Positions 56,367 through 64,000 of a DNA stretch of 64,000 bases are shown here, piece by piece. Below the pieces are notes generated by a model. That model did not search any database, was not told the DNA's origin, and saw only the letters and a list, made by a program, of their open reading frames with translations. Source of the DNA: Paractinoplanes maris (GTDB lineage: Bacteria; Actinomycetota; Actinomycetes; Mycobacteriales; Micromonosporaceae); contig NZ_JALPVL010000017.1 in NCBI RefSeq assembly GCF_023544465.1, positions 186,001-250,000 of the forward strand, in the 5' to 3' direction. A program made the translations under genes and the position numbers. The first letter of the stretch is position 1. Each line of letters starts with the position of its first letter.

Positions 56367-58760
56367 GTGTCCACGGCTGTCTCCGACCTGTTGCCGACGC
56401 TCGACGATGCCGACCTGGCCCGGGTCGACGCGTGGTGGCGGGCCAACAACTATCTGACCATCGGTCAGATCTACCTGCAGGCCAACCCGTTGCTGCGCGA
56501 GCCCCTGAAAGCCGAGCACATCAAACCCCGGCTGCTCGGCCACTGGGGCACCAGCCCGGGCCTGTCCTTCGTCTACGCGCACGTCTCCCGCCTGATCCGC
56601 CACACCGGCCAGGACGCCATCTATCTGACCGGCCCCGGCCACGGCGGCCCCGCGCTGGTCGCCGCCGGCTATCTCGAGGGCACCTACAGCGAGGTCTACC
56701 CCGACGTCACCCTGGACGAGCCGGGCCTGCGCAAGCTGTTCCGCCAGTTCTCCAGCCCCGGCGGCATCCCGAGCCACGTCTCGGTGACCACGCCGGGCTC
56801 GATCCACGAGGGCGGCGAGCTGGGCTACGTGCTGGTCCACGCGTTCGGGGCGGTCATGGACAACCCCGACCTGCTCGCGATCGCCGTGGTCGGCGACGGC
56901 GAGGCCGAGACCGGCCCGCTGGAGGGCTCCTGGAAAGGTGTGTCCTTCCTCAACCCGGCCCGCGACGGCGCCGTCCTGCCGATCCTGCACCTCAACGGGG
57001 CCAAGATCTCGGGGCCGACCGTGCTGGGCCGCAAGGACCCGGCCGAGGTCCGCGAGCTGCTCAGCGGTCACGGTTACGACGTCATCGAGGTCGAGGGCGA
57101 CGACCTGCCCGGCATGCACCACCGGTTCGCCGCCGCGCTGGCCGAGGCCTGGGGCCGCATCCGCACCATCCAGCGCTCGGCCCGCGAGGGTGACTGGGAC
57201 GGCACCCGCCCGACCTGGCCGCTGATCGTGCTGCGGACGCCGAAGGGCTGGACCGGCCCGGCCGAGGTCGACGGGGTGAAGGTCACCGGCACGTTCCGGG
57301 CCCACCAGGTGCCGCTGGCCGGCGTGCGCGACAACCCGGAGCACCTGGCGCTGCTGGAGCAGTGGCTGAAGTCGTACCGGCCGGAGGAGCTCTTCGACGA
57401 CGACGGCGCCCCCGTCGCCCTGCTGCGCGAGCAGGACCCACAAGGTGACCTGCGGATGAGCGCCAACCCGCACGCCAACGGCGGCCGGATCAGCCGCGAC
57501 CTCGACCTGCCCGACTTCCGCGACTACGCGATCGACGTGACCGCACCGGCCATCCTGCGGGCCGAGTCGACCCGCAAGCTCGGCGAGTACATGCGCGACA
57601 TCTACAGCACCAACCCCGACCGGTTCCGGCTCTTCTCCCCCGACGAGACCAACAGCAACCGGCTGGGCGCGGTGTTCGAGGTCTCCGACCGGGCCTTCAT
57701 GGAGCGCGTCTACCCCGACGACGTCGCGCTCGGCCCCACCGGCCGGGTCATGGAGGTGCTGTCCGAGCACAACTGCCACGGCTGGCTCGAGGGCTACACG
57801 CTCACCGGCCGGCACGGCCTGTTCGCCACCTACGAGGCGTTCGCCATGGTCAGCGCCTCCCAGACGATCCAGCACGGCAAGTGGCTCGAGGAGGCCGACC
57901 ACCTGCCGTGGCGCGCCAAGGTGCCCAGCCTCAACGTGCTGCTCACCTCGACGGCATGGCGCAACGACCACAACGGCTTCAGCCACCAGGGCCCCGGCCT
58001 CATCCAAAACGTGCTGACCCAGCGCGGCACGGTCAGCCGGGTCTACCTGCCGCCGGACGCGAACTGCCTGCTCTCGGTGGCCGACCACTGCTTCCGCTCG
58101 AAGTCCTACATCAACCTGATCGTCATCGACAAGCAACCGCAACTGCAGTGGCTGACCATGGACGAGGCGATCGAGCACTGCGCCCGCGGCGCCGGCATCT
58201 GGAATTGGGCCGGCACCGACGACGGCACGAGCGACCCCGACATCATCCTCGGCTGCGCCGGCGACGTGGTCACCATGGAAACGGTCGCGGCCGCCCAGAT
58301 CCTGCGCCAGCGCCTCCCCGGCATGCGCGTGCGCGTGGTCAACGTCGTCGACCTGATGACGCTGGTCCGCCCGAAAGACCACCCGCACGGCATGAGCGAC
58401 ACCCTGTTCACCGAGCTCTTCACCGACACCGTCGACGTGGTCTTCGCCTTCCACGGCTACCCCGGCGCCATCCACCAGCTGGTCCACGGCCGCCCCGACG
58501 CCGACCGCTTCCGCGTGCGCGGCTTCATCGAGCAGGGCACCACCACAACCCCCTTCGACATGACGGTCCGCAACAAGGCCTCCCGCTACCACCTGGTCAT
58601 GGACGCCATCAACAACGCCCGCCGCCTGCCCCAGGGAGCCGAGGATCTGAAGAAGTGGTGCGAGTCCCAGCTGGCCCGCCACGAGCGCTACGTGGTCGAG
58701 CACCTGGAGGACATGCCCGAGGTCCGCGACTGGTCCCTCGGCGATTGGGCCACCTCCTGA
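56367..58760 (+). CDS. xfp: xylulose-5-phosphate/fructose-6-phosphate phosphoketolase
   Basis: A 797-residue thiamine-diphosphate enzyme that cleaves xylulose 5-phosphate or fructose 6-phosphate with phosphate to acetyl phosphate and a shorter sugar phosphate. The N-terminal WWRANNYLTIGQIYLQANPLLREPL, GPGHGGPA (89-96), the ThDP region VVGDGEAETGPLEGSW, FSPDETNSNRL, GHGLFATYEAFAM-type stretch (GRHGLFATYEAFAMV) and NDHNGFSHQGPGLIQ are all family signatures. The length is normal. It starts at GTG 56367 inside the sequence CCCTGTGTCC after an AGAGGACA ribosome binding site. No transaldolase or acetate kinase gene is adjacent. A 71-bp minisatellite begins 45 bp after its stop. Confidence 0.97.
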   Translation: MSTAVSDLLPTLDDADLARVDAWWRANNYLTIGQIYLQANPLLREPLKAEHIKPRLLGHWGTSPGLSFVYAHVSRLIRHTGQDAIYLTGPGHGGPALVAAGYLEGTYSEVYPDVTLDEPGLRKLFRQFSSPGGIPSHVSVTTPGSIHEGGELGYVLVHAFGAVMDNPDLLAIAVVGDGEAETGPLEGSWKGVSFLNPARDGAVLPILHLNGAKISGPTVLGRKDPAEVRELLSGHGYDVIEVEGDDLPGMHHRFAAALAEAWGRIRTIQRSAREGDWDGTRPTWPLIVLRTPKGWTGPAEVDGVKVTGTFRAHQVPLAGVRDNPEHLALLEQWLKSYRPEELFDDDGAPVALLREQDPQGDLRMSANPHANGGRISRDLDLPDFRDYAIDVTAPAILRAESTRKLGEYMRDIYSTNPDRFRLFSPDETNSNRLGAVFEVSDRAFMERVYPDDVALGPTGRVMEVLSEHNCHGWLEGYTLTGRHGLFATYEAFAMVSASQTIQHGKWLEEADHLPWRAKVPSLNVLLTSTAWRNDHNGFSHQGPGLIQNVLTQRGTVSRVYLPPDANCLLSVADHCFRSKSYINLIVIDKQPQLQWLTMDEAIEHCARGAGIWNWAGTDDGTSDPDIILGCAGDVVTMETVAAAQILRQRLPGMRVRVVNVVDLMTLVRPKDHPHGMSDTLFTELFTDTVDVVFAFHGYPGAIHQLVHGRPDADRFRVRGFIEQGTTTTPFDMTVRNKASRYHLVMDAINNARRLPQGAEDLKKWCESQLARHERYVVEHLEDMPEVRDWSLGDWATS

Positions 58761-58804
58761 CCTGATTGAGGGTGGTGTCGGGCGTCGCGGTCTGACGGTG
58801 CGGG

Positions 58805-59460
58805 TTGCCAGGCCCGGGGGCGTCGTAAGTCCGGGGACTGCTGGCCCGTCGCGGCTCGGCACGGTGTGGTTGCCAGGCCTGCGGCGTCGCGGCGGCGGTC
58901 ACTGCCGCCCCTCGCGGCTGGGCGGTGGGCGGGGTGCGGATTGCCAGGCCCGGGGCGTCGTGGTTGCGGTCACTGGCGCCCCTCCCGGCCGGGCGATGGG
59001 CGGGGTGCGGATTGCCAGGCCCGGGGCGTCGTGGGTGCGGTTCCTGCCGCCGCTCGCGGCTGGCCGGTGGGTGCGGTGGGGATTGCCAGGCCCGAGGCGT
59101 CGTGGGTGCGGTCACTGCCGCCCCTCCCGGCCGGGCGATGGGCGGGGTGCGGATTGCCAGGCCCGAGGCGTCGTGGGCGCGGTCACTGCCGCCCCTCCCG
59201 GCCGGGCGATGGGCGGGGTGCGGATTGCCAGGCCCGAGGCGTCGTGGGCGCGGTCACTGCCGCCCCTCCCGGCCGGGCGATGGGCGGGGTGCGGATTGCC
59301 AGGCCCGAGGCGTCGTGGGTCCGGTCACTGCCGCCCCTCCCCGCTGGGCGATGGGCAGGGCTCGGTCGCCAGGCCCGAGGCGTCGTGGGCGCGGTCACTG
59401 CCGCCGCTCGCGGCTCGATGGTGGCCACTGTGCGGGGGGGGCGTCGTAGGTACGGTAGCT
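58805..59460. repeat. 71-bp tandem repeat array
   Basis: About nine head-to-tail copies of a 71-bp unit starting TTGCCAGGCCCGAGGCGTCG. Copy starts can be placed at 58870, 58941, 59012, 59083, 59154, 59225, 59296 and about 59366; a first diverged copy starts at 58805. Copies 59154 to 59296 are almost identical, and the outer copies diverge. Since 71 is not divisible by three, every frame stays open, which produces long spurious frames on both strands. Related copies in opposite orientation lie at 61184-61440. No spacers, so not CRISPR. Confidence 0.95.
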
Positions 59461-59997
59461 GTTGCCTCTCGCGGCTGGGTGCTGGACGCACTGAGGTTGT
59501 CGGGCCTGGGCCTCGTGGTGTGGCGAATTCCGCCGTTCCGGATTGACGGTGAGCACAGCCGTGCTGGTCGGGCCCATCCGGTCGTCGGTGCGGCCACCGC
59601 CCCGTCGCCGGGGCTAACGGTTGCGCTTTCGACAATGCTGATTCTGGATTGTCGTGATCTTCCGACTGTGCACTAATGCGCGAGTGCGCAAGCACCGCAG
59701 TGGGATTAGGCGTTGTCGCATGGACATCAGATTCACGATTAGCGCAACGCCAGTTCAGTGGACTTTGCGCGGCATCCCCACAATGGTCACGGGTTGTTAA
59801 TTTGAAAGTCAATTGGCCCACTGGCGCCGAGATGACCGCCGGTCGCTTCCGTCGAGCCACTGAGGCGCTAAGCCTGAGTAAGCTACTGTAAATCAACATT
59901 CGATCGAAGTCGCTCGGATCTTTGAATAGGCGAAGTTTGGCATGATCGACTCACGTGGGGACGGGCATTTCGCGGTCGACAGGAGGAGAATATATGC
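59461..59997. other. lower-GC segment upstream of the proline-rich gene
   Basis: From about 59620 to 59990 the sequence has clearly more A and T than the rest of the window (for example TTGTTAATTTGAAAGTCAATTGG near 59795 and TCTTTGAATAGG near 59920). An open frame of 71 codons at 59676-59891 lacks a ribosome binding site and a recognisable fold. The segment most likely holds the promoter of the gene starting at 59998 and may be of foreign origin. Confidence 0.55.
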
Positions 59998-61662
59998 ATG
60001 CGGCAGTTGCAGTTGTTCAGCACAGTGGAGCTGGCGAAAATGCGCGACCGGACCCGAGCCCGAAACTATTCGCCCTCGGGAGACGAGTTCCGCCGCGAGC
60101 ACGCGCGTCACCGCGCTTGGGGCAAGGCCCAAAGACATGCAGCGCGCCTGAGCCAAATACGCCGCGCTGCGTCCGAGCTTGAGCCAAGCGCCAATCTCGA
60201 CTCGTCCGCCAGCCCGGCATCGCCTACTAGTCACGCGTCGCTTGTTAAGCCCGCATCGATTGCTGGCACCGCTTCACCCCGCACTCCCGCGCCGCCTGCT
60301 AAACCCGCATCGATTGCTGGCACCGCTTCACCCCGCACTCCCGCGCCGCCTGCTAAACCCGCATCGATTGCTGGCACCGCTTCACCCCGCACTCCCGCGC
60401 CGCCTGCTAAACCCGCATCGATTGCTGGCACCGCTTCACCCCGCACTCCCGCGCCGCCTGCTAAACCCGCATCGATTGCTGGCACCGTTTCACCCCGCAC
60501 TCCCGCGTCGCCTGCTATCCCCGCATCCCCCGACAACTCCGCGACCCCTGCCAGCCCTACACCACCCAGGCGCCCCGCATCGCCCGACAACTCGGCGACC
60601 CCCGCCAGTTCCAGAACGCATAGCCGCCCCGCATCGCCGGGCAGATCCGCACCGCGCGGCAAGTCCGATCCGATGCCGGCTCCGGCGCCACAGACCCCGC
60701 CCGAGCAGGGCCTCAAACCCGGACTGCACCGCGAATCCCAGCTGCGCGCCAAGCTCGAGCCGCATGCCGGCACTGAGATGCGCGCCAGTTCACGGCCAAG
60801 ATCGCAGCCGGCGCCGAGTAACGGCTCTCCAGTCAACAGCGGAGCACACGAAAGCTCCGATCCTGCGGCGAGCTCCAGCGAAATGCCGACAAATCCGAAA
60901 CCAGCACCGACAAGCACTCCGCAGCCGTCAACCGCAACCAGCACGATCACTCAGCCAACCGATCCCCCAATGCAGTCGGCCTCACGCCAGCCGCATCTCC
61001 ACAATCGCCAGCGCCAGCACAAGCACCTCCACCATTGCCGTCCTTGCTCCCGCGAGTTGATCGGCCGCCAGCCACGACTCTCATATGCACAGCCGACTGA
61101 AGCGCCCGCCCCGGAACAACACAGACCCATCGCAGGAAGCGACCACCATTGGCGACCACCCGCCTACCGCAACCGGGCGTCGCCACCGACGACCACGACG
61201 CCTCGGGCCTGGCGACCGCGCCCGCCCCACCGCCCAGCCGCGACGGGCGGCAGTGACCGCAACCACGACGCCCCGGGCCTGGCAACCCACACCGCGCCCA
61301 CCACCCAGCCCCAAGCGGCAGCACTCACCACGACCACAACGCCCCAGGCCTGGCAACCGCGCCCCGCCCACCACCCATCTGCGACAGGCGGCGATCACCG
61401 CACCTCTTACGCCCCCGGGCCCGGCAACCCGCAGGCGCCCGTAGGCGTCACCGCGACAGCCCGAATATCCCGGTCAACCCACAGATCCGCGCCCACGCCT
61501 GAGCGTTTGGCGGCCCGACCCCAGCCACCAAAGCCGAACCGGCTAGCCACCCTGATCGGGACGGGTGAGGCGGCTCAGGCCGGCACCTCGTACGACTGCT
61601 CCCCCGCGATCGCCTCGGACAGGGCGAAATCCGGGTCCGCTACCGGCCGGCCGAAGTGGTAG
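59998..61662 (+). CDS. proline/alanine/serine-rich repeat protein with conserved N-terminal segment
   Basis: Up to 554 residues. The first 60 residues are ordered and charged: LFSTVELAKMRDRTRARNYSPSGDEFRREHARHRAWGKAQRHAARL, which looks like a genuine conserved segment. Residues 84-173 are five copies of an 18-residue unit (KPASIAGTASPRTPAPPA), and the remainder is low-complexity Pro/Ser/Ala/Thr. The ATG at 59998 has AGGAGGAG nine bases upstream, the best ribosome binding site of the region. The distal part runs through inverted relatives of the 71-bp repeat and overlaps the convergent GGDEF-EAL gene by 88 bases, so the true C-terminus is doubtful. No signal peptide or membrane span. Function unknown. 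Confidence 0.6.
   Translation: MRQLQLFSTVELAKMRDRTRARNYSPSGDEFRREHARHRAWGKAQRHAARLSQIRRAASELEPSANLDSSASPASPTSHASLVKPASIAGTASPRTPAPPAKPASIAGTASPRTPAPPAKPASIAGTASPRTPAPPAKPASIAGTASPRTPAPPAKPASIAGTVSPRTPASPAIPASPDNSATPASPTPPRRPASPDNSATPASSRTHSRPASPGRSAPRGKSDPMPAPAPQTPPEQGLKPGLHRESQLRAKLEPHAGTEMRASSRPRSQPAPSNGSPVNSGAHESSDPAASSSEMPTNPKPAPTSTPQPSTATSTITQPTDPPMQSASRQPHLHNRQRQHKHLHHCRPCSRELIGRQPRLSYAQPTEAPAPEQHRPIAGSDHHWRPPAYRNRASPPTTTTPRAWRPRPPHRPAATGGSDRNHDAPGLATHTAPTTQPQAAALTTTTTPQAWQPRPAHHPSATGGDHRTSYAPGPGNPQAPVGVTATARISRSTHRSAPTPERLAARPQPPKPNRLATLIGTGEAAQAGTSYDCSPAIASDRAKSGSATGRPKW
60247..60516. repeat. 54-bp in-frame tandem repeat
   Basis: Five copies of a 54-bp unit with starts at 60247, 60301, 60355, 60409 and 60463. 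The first four are nearly identical; the last differs by a few bases. The unit encodes 18 residues, so copy-number change would not shift the reading frame. Confidence 0.93.
61184..61440. repeat. inverted relatives of the 71-bp repeat
   Basis: Three diverged units with a 70-71-bp period, marked by GGGCCTGGC or AGGCCTGGC at 61205, 61275 and 61346, and by GGCGGCAGTGACCGC near 61250. They match the reverse complement of the 58805-59460 unit (CCACGACGCC, CGGGCCTGGCAA). They lie inside the 3' part of the proline-rich gene. Confidence 0.85.
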
Positions 61663-63815
61663 CCCTGCAGGTAGCAGTAGCCGAGGCGGTGCAGGGCTTC
61701 GGCCTGGGCCGCTGTCTCGACTCCCTCGGCCACGGCGACCAGGCCCAGACCCGCGCTCACCTGGTGGAGCGCGTCGGCGATGACCGTGTGGCGGCCGGCT
61801 TCGGTGACGTTGTCGACGAAGGACTTGTCGACCTTGAGGATGTCTACCGGGACTGTTTGCAGCAGGCCCAGCGACGAGTGGCCGGTACCGAAGTCGTCCA
61901 GGGCTATCCGTACGCCGAGGGCGCGCAGTTCGTGCAGGGCCACCACCGCCTGGCCGCCTTCGAAGACCGCCGTCTCGGTGACCTCGACGGCCAGGCACGA
62001 GGCGGGCAGGCCGCTGTCGGCCAGTGCGGCGGCCACCGTGGCGGCGAAGTGCGGGCGGGCCAGCTGGCGGGCCGAGACGTTGACGCTCACCCGGTCGGGG
62101 GCGGCGGGGCCCAGGGTGGTGCGCCAGGACGCCAGGCGGGCGCAGGCTGTGCGCAGGATCCACTCGCCGAGTTCGACGATCAGGCCGTTGCGTTCGGCGA
62201 CCGGAATGAAGGCGGCCGGGCTGACCAGGCCGCGGGTCGGGTGTTCCCAGCGGACCAGGGCTTCGACCGCGGCCACCCGGCCCGTGGGCAGTTCGACGAT
62301 GGGCTGGTAGACCACGCGGAACTGGCCGCTGTCGAGCGCGGTGCGGATCTCGGCGCCGAGGCGGACGAATTCGCCGGCCCGTTCGTCCAGGGCAGGGGTC
62401 CAGCGGCGTACGGGTTCGCCGGTCTGCTTGGCCGTGTACATCGCCGTCTCGGCCTGGCGTAGCAGCTCGACGGGGGTGACGCCGGCGCCGCCGGCCAGGC
62501 CGATGGCCACCCCGACGTACAGTTCGTGGCCGTCGACCGCGACCGGTGCGCTCAGCGCGTGGGTCAGCGACGCGGCGACCGTGCGGGCCTGGTCGGCGCC
62601 GGCCGAGCGCAGCAGCACCGCGAACTCGTCGCCGCCGATCCGTGCGACCAGAGCGTCGCCGGGGGCCGCGGCCGCCAGGCGGGCGGCCAGCGAGTTGAGC
62701 ACGCGGTCGCCGAGCGGGCGGCCGAGCTCGTCGTTGACGTTCTTGAAGCCGTTCAGGCCCAGCAGGGCGATCTGCGGACGGCTGCCGGCGGTGAGCGACT
62801 GGCGCAGCGCGTCCTCGAAGCAGCGGCGGCTGGCCACGCCGGTCAGCGTGTCCTGCATGGCGGCCCGGGTCAGCTCGGCCGACTGCCGGCGCACCTCGAA
62901 CACGAAGCCCGACATCCGGGCCAGGACCAGCAGGATGAGCGCGCCCGCGCCGATCGCCACGGAGAGCCGGCCGACCGGGTCCGCGCCGATCTGCGGCACG
63001 AGCAGCAGGGAAGGCGCGAGCAGGGCGCAGGCGCCGAAGAGCAGCAGCCGGGACGGGCCGACGCGGGCTGCGGTGCGTCCGCCACCGCCGTGTTCGACGG
63101 CCATCGACGGGTGCAGCGCGGCGACCGACCACAGGACGTAGGCCAGGAGGAAGACCGGGTCGGCCAGATGGGTCGAGGCCGAGGTGTAAAGCGGGATCAC
63201 GGCGAACAACGTGTCGGCCGCCAGCATCAGCACAGCCCCGGCCACGAGCAGCCGGGCACTGGCCGTCCGGGCGCCGCCACCGGTGAACAGGCGGGCGAGC
63301 AGGGCCAGCACCATCGCGTCGGCCGCGGGGTAGGCGACCGTGGTCACGCGTTCCAGGGTCGAGGTCCCGGAGTCGGCGGCCACCGGATAGAGCACGAAGA
63401 GCCAGAAGACCAGGCCGATCCCGGTCGCCACGATCGCGGCGTCGATCAGGTCGCCGGCCTCGCTGCGGTGCCGCCGGACGAGCAGGACCAGACCGGCGAA
63501 GAGCATCGGGTACGAGCCGAGGTAGAACACGTCGGCGAACGACGGGTAGGGCGAGCGGTGCAGGACGTTCTCGTAGAACTCGTACGTCAGGTCGCCGAGC
63601 ACAAAGGTGATCTGCCCGGCGGCGAACCAGCGCCACATCGCCGGTCGCTGCGGCCGGTGCAGGCGCAGCGCGAGCAGGATGCCCACCGCGGTGGCCACGC
63701 CGACGACGTCGTAGACGATGCTCGCGACCACGCTGCCCTCGGGCAGCACGTAATGACCGGCGGTCGCAGCCATCCCGGCCACGAGCCACCAGATCCAGAG
63801 CCGTCCGTACCTCAC
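61575..63815 (-). CDS. membrane GGDEF-EAL protein, probably a c-di-GMP phosphodiesterase
   Basis: A 746-residue protein. About eight to ten hydrophobic spans fill residues 8-310. The GGDEF domain (about 330-480) keeps RIGGDEFAVLL, but the metal-binding D-x-D before FK is Gly-x-Asn (LGLNGFKNVNDELG), so cyclase activity is doubtful. The EAL domain (about 500-740) keeps all catalytic residues: AVEALVRWEHP, SVNVSARQL, EVTETAVF, ALDDFGTGHSSLGLL, KVDKSFV, EGVET, and QGYHFGRP. I therefore predict hydrolysis of cyclic di-GMP, perhaps stimulated by GTP bound to the GGDEF part. It is convergent with the proline-rich gene. Confidence 0.93.
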   Translation of the reverse strand: MRYGRLWIWWLVAGMAATAGHYVLPEGSVVASIVYDVVGVATAVGILLALRLHRPQRPAMWRWFAAGQITFVLGDLTYEFYENVLHRSPYPSFADVFYLGSYPMLFAGLVLLVRRHRSEAGDLIDAAIVATGIGLVFWLFVLYPVAADSGTSTLERVTTVAYPAADAMVLALLARLFTGGGARTASARLLVAGAVLMLAADTLFAVIPLYTSASTHLADPVFLLAYVLWSVAALHPSMAVEHGGGGRTAARVGPSRLLLFGACALLAPSLLLVPQIGADPVGRLSVAIGAGALILLVLARMSGFVFEVRRQSAELTRAAMQDTLTGVASRRCFEDALRQSLTAGSRPQIALLGLNGFKNVNDELGRPLGDRVLNSLAARLAAAAPGDALVARIGGDEFAVLLRSAGADQARTVAASLTHALSAPVAVDGHELYVGVAIGLAGGAGVTPVELLRQAETAMYTAKQTGEPVRRWTPALDERAGEFVRLGAEIRTALDSGQFRVVYQPIVELPTGRVAAVEALVRWEHPTRGLVSPAAFIPVAERNGLIVELGEWILRTACARLASWRTTLGPAAPDRVSVNVSARQLARPHFAATVAAALADSGLPASCLAVEVTETAVFEGGQAVVALHELRALGVRIALDDFGTGHSSLGLLQTVPVDILKVDKSFVDNVTEAGRHTVIADALHQVSAGLGLVAVAEGVETAAQAEALHRLGYCYLQGYHFGRPVADPDFALSEAIAGEQSYEVPA

Positions 63816-63949
63816 GTCCGGTCATCGGACCGCCGCGTCCCGACTTGAGTTCCAGCGATGGACTTCACAACATTCGACCCTCGGACGGCCGGTGCGGAAT
63901 CGGTCGGCAGGGCTCGCCTCGGGGATCAGAACATTGGTAGCGTGCCGCC

Positions 63950-64000
63950 ATGACGACGGAATCCGGAGTTGATCGCGCCCTCCTGCGGGAGCTCGCCGCC
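63950..64000 (+). CDS. start of a gene leaving the window
   Basis: An ATG at 63950 opens a frame MTTESGVDRALLRELAA that continues to the edge. Only 17 codons are present, so nothing can be said about its function. It is divergent from the GGDEF-EAL gene, with 134 bp in between for both promoters. Confidence 0.5.
   Translation, partial: MTTESGVDRALLRELAA

Noticed and set aside
58805..59460. CRISPR array or coding repeat protein
   Set aside because: There are no spacers, the period is not a multiple of three, and both strands are open because of base composition alone.
59676..59891. 71-codon open frame in the lower-GC segment
   Set aside because: No ribosome binding site, no recognisable fold, and the location fits a promoter region.

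Overview
The window is uniformly GC-rich. Genes are tightly packed, often with ATGA/GTGA stop-start overlaps and many GTG starts. The gene families point to a filamentous actinomycete, most likely Micromonosporaceae (an Actinoplanes-like organism): an actinobacterial extracellular contractile injection system (eCIS), RskA-type anti-sigma factor, ECF sigma factors, a ROK repressor, DUF1479, GlgX, phosphoketolase, and a FliQ in a lineage known for flagellated spores. This assignment is inference; no rRNA or tRNA gene was seen.

Layout. (1) 1-12689, minus strand: thirteen structural genes of an eCIS, read from the cap protein towards the baseplate. They include two sheaths, two tubes, a LysM hub protein, a spike split into gpD and gpV genes, a protein with a long hydrophobic segment, gp25, and a baseplate J-like protein cut by the left edge. 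(2) 12734-16606: an SfnB/DszC-like flavoprotein, DUF1810, a membrane protein, a maleylpyruvate isomerase-fold protein and an orphan fliQ embedded in tandem repeats. (3) 16977-24757: a ROK repressor divergent from a DUF1479 gene with two copies of one operator, then GNAT, inositol-phosphatase-like, hexapeptide acetyltransferase, F420/FMN luciferase-like and Tat-exported alpha/beta-hydrolase genes. (4) 24754-30881: a PrsW protease operon, glgX, and adjacent PRMT-like and SET-domain methyltransferases. (5) 31004-42129: two divergent citrate synthases, one with a fused helix-turn-helix, around a perfect palindrome; nitroreductase, VOC protein, ABC exporter/MarR and MMPL/MarR pairs with palindromic operators. 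(6) 42131-48877: a sulfonate/taurine sulfur island (ssuD, a sulfite-oxidase-like enzyme, ssuCAB-tauD). (7) 48962-53817: an operon of a 73-residue protein, a membrane beta-propeller, an ECF sigma factor and its anti-sigma factor, followed by an ECF42-like sigma factor with its DGPF/YCII partner. (8) 53964-64000: isochorismatase-like hydrolase, LtaS-like sulfatase, phosphoketolase, a large 71-bp minisatellite, a proline/alanine-rich repeat protein, a GGDEF-EAL protein, and the first 17 codons of a gene leaving the window.

How the parts work together. The eCIS genes build a contractile sheath-tube particle; the membrane-segment protein is the best candidate for anchoring or triggering it. The sulfur island would import alkanesulfonates or taurine, release sulfite (SsuD, TauD) and possibly oxidise it. 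Carbon functions (glycogen debranching, two citrate synthases, phosphoketolase) are scattered as single units.

A recurring feature is the minisatellite: tandem arrays with periods of about 8, 15, 26, 30, 71 and 85 bp lie between genes or at gene ends, and 42-bp and 54-bp arrays lie inside coding sequence. The 71-bp array has inverted relatives about 1.7 kb away, flanking the proline-rich gene. Most other gaps are short, and nothing else was recognised in them.
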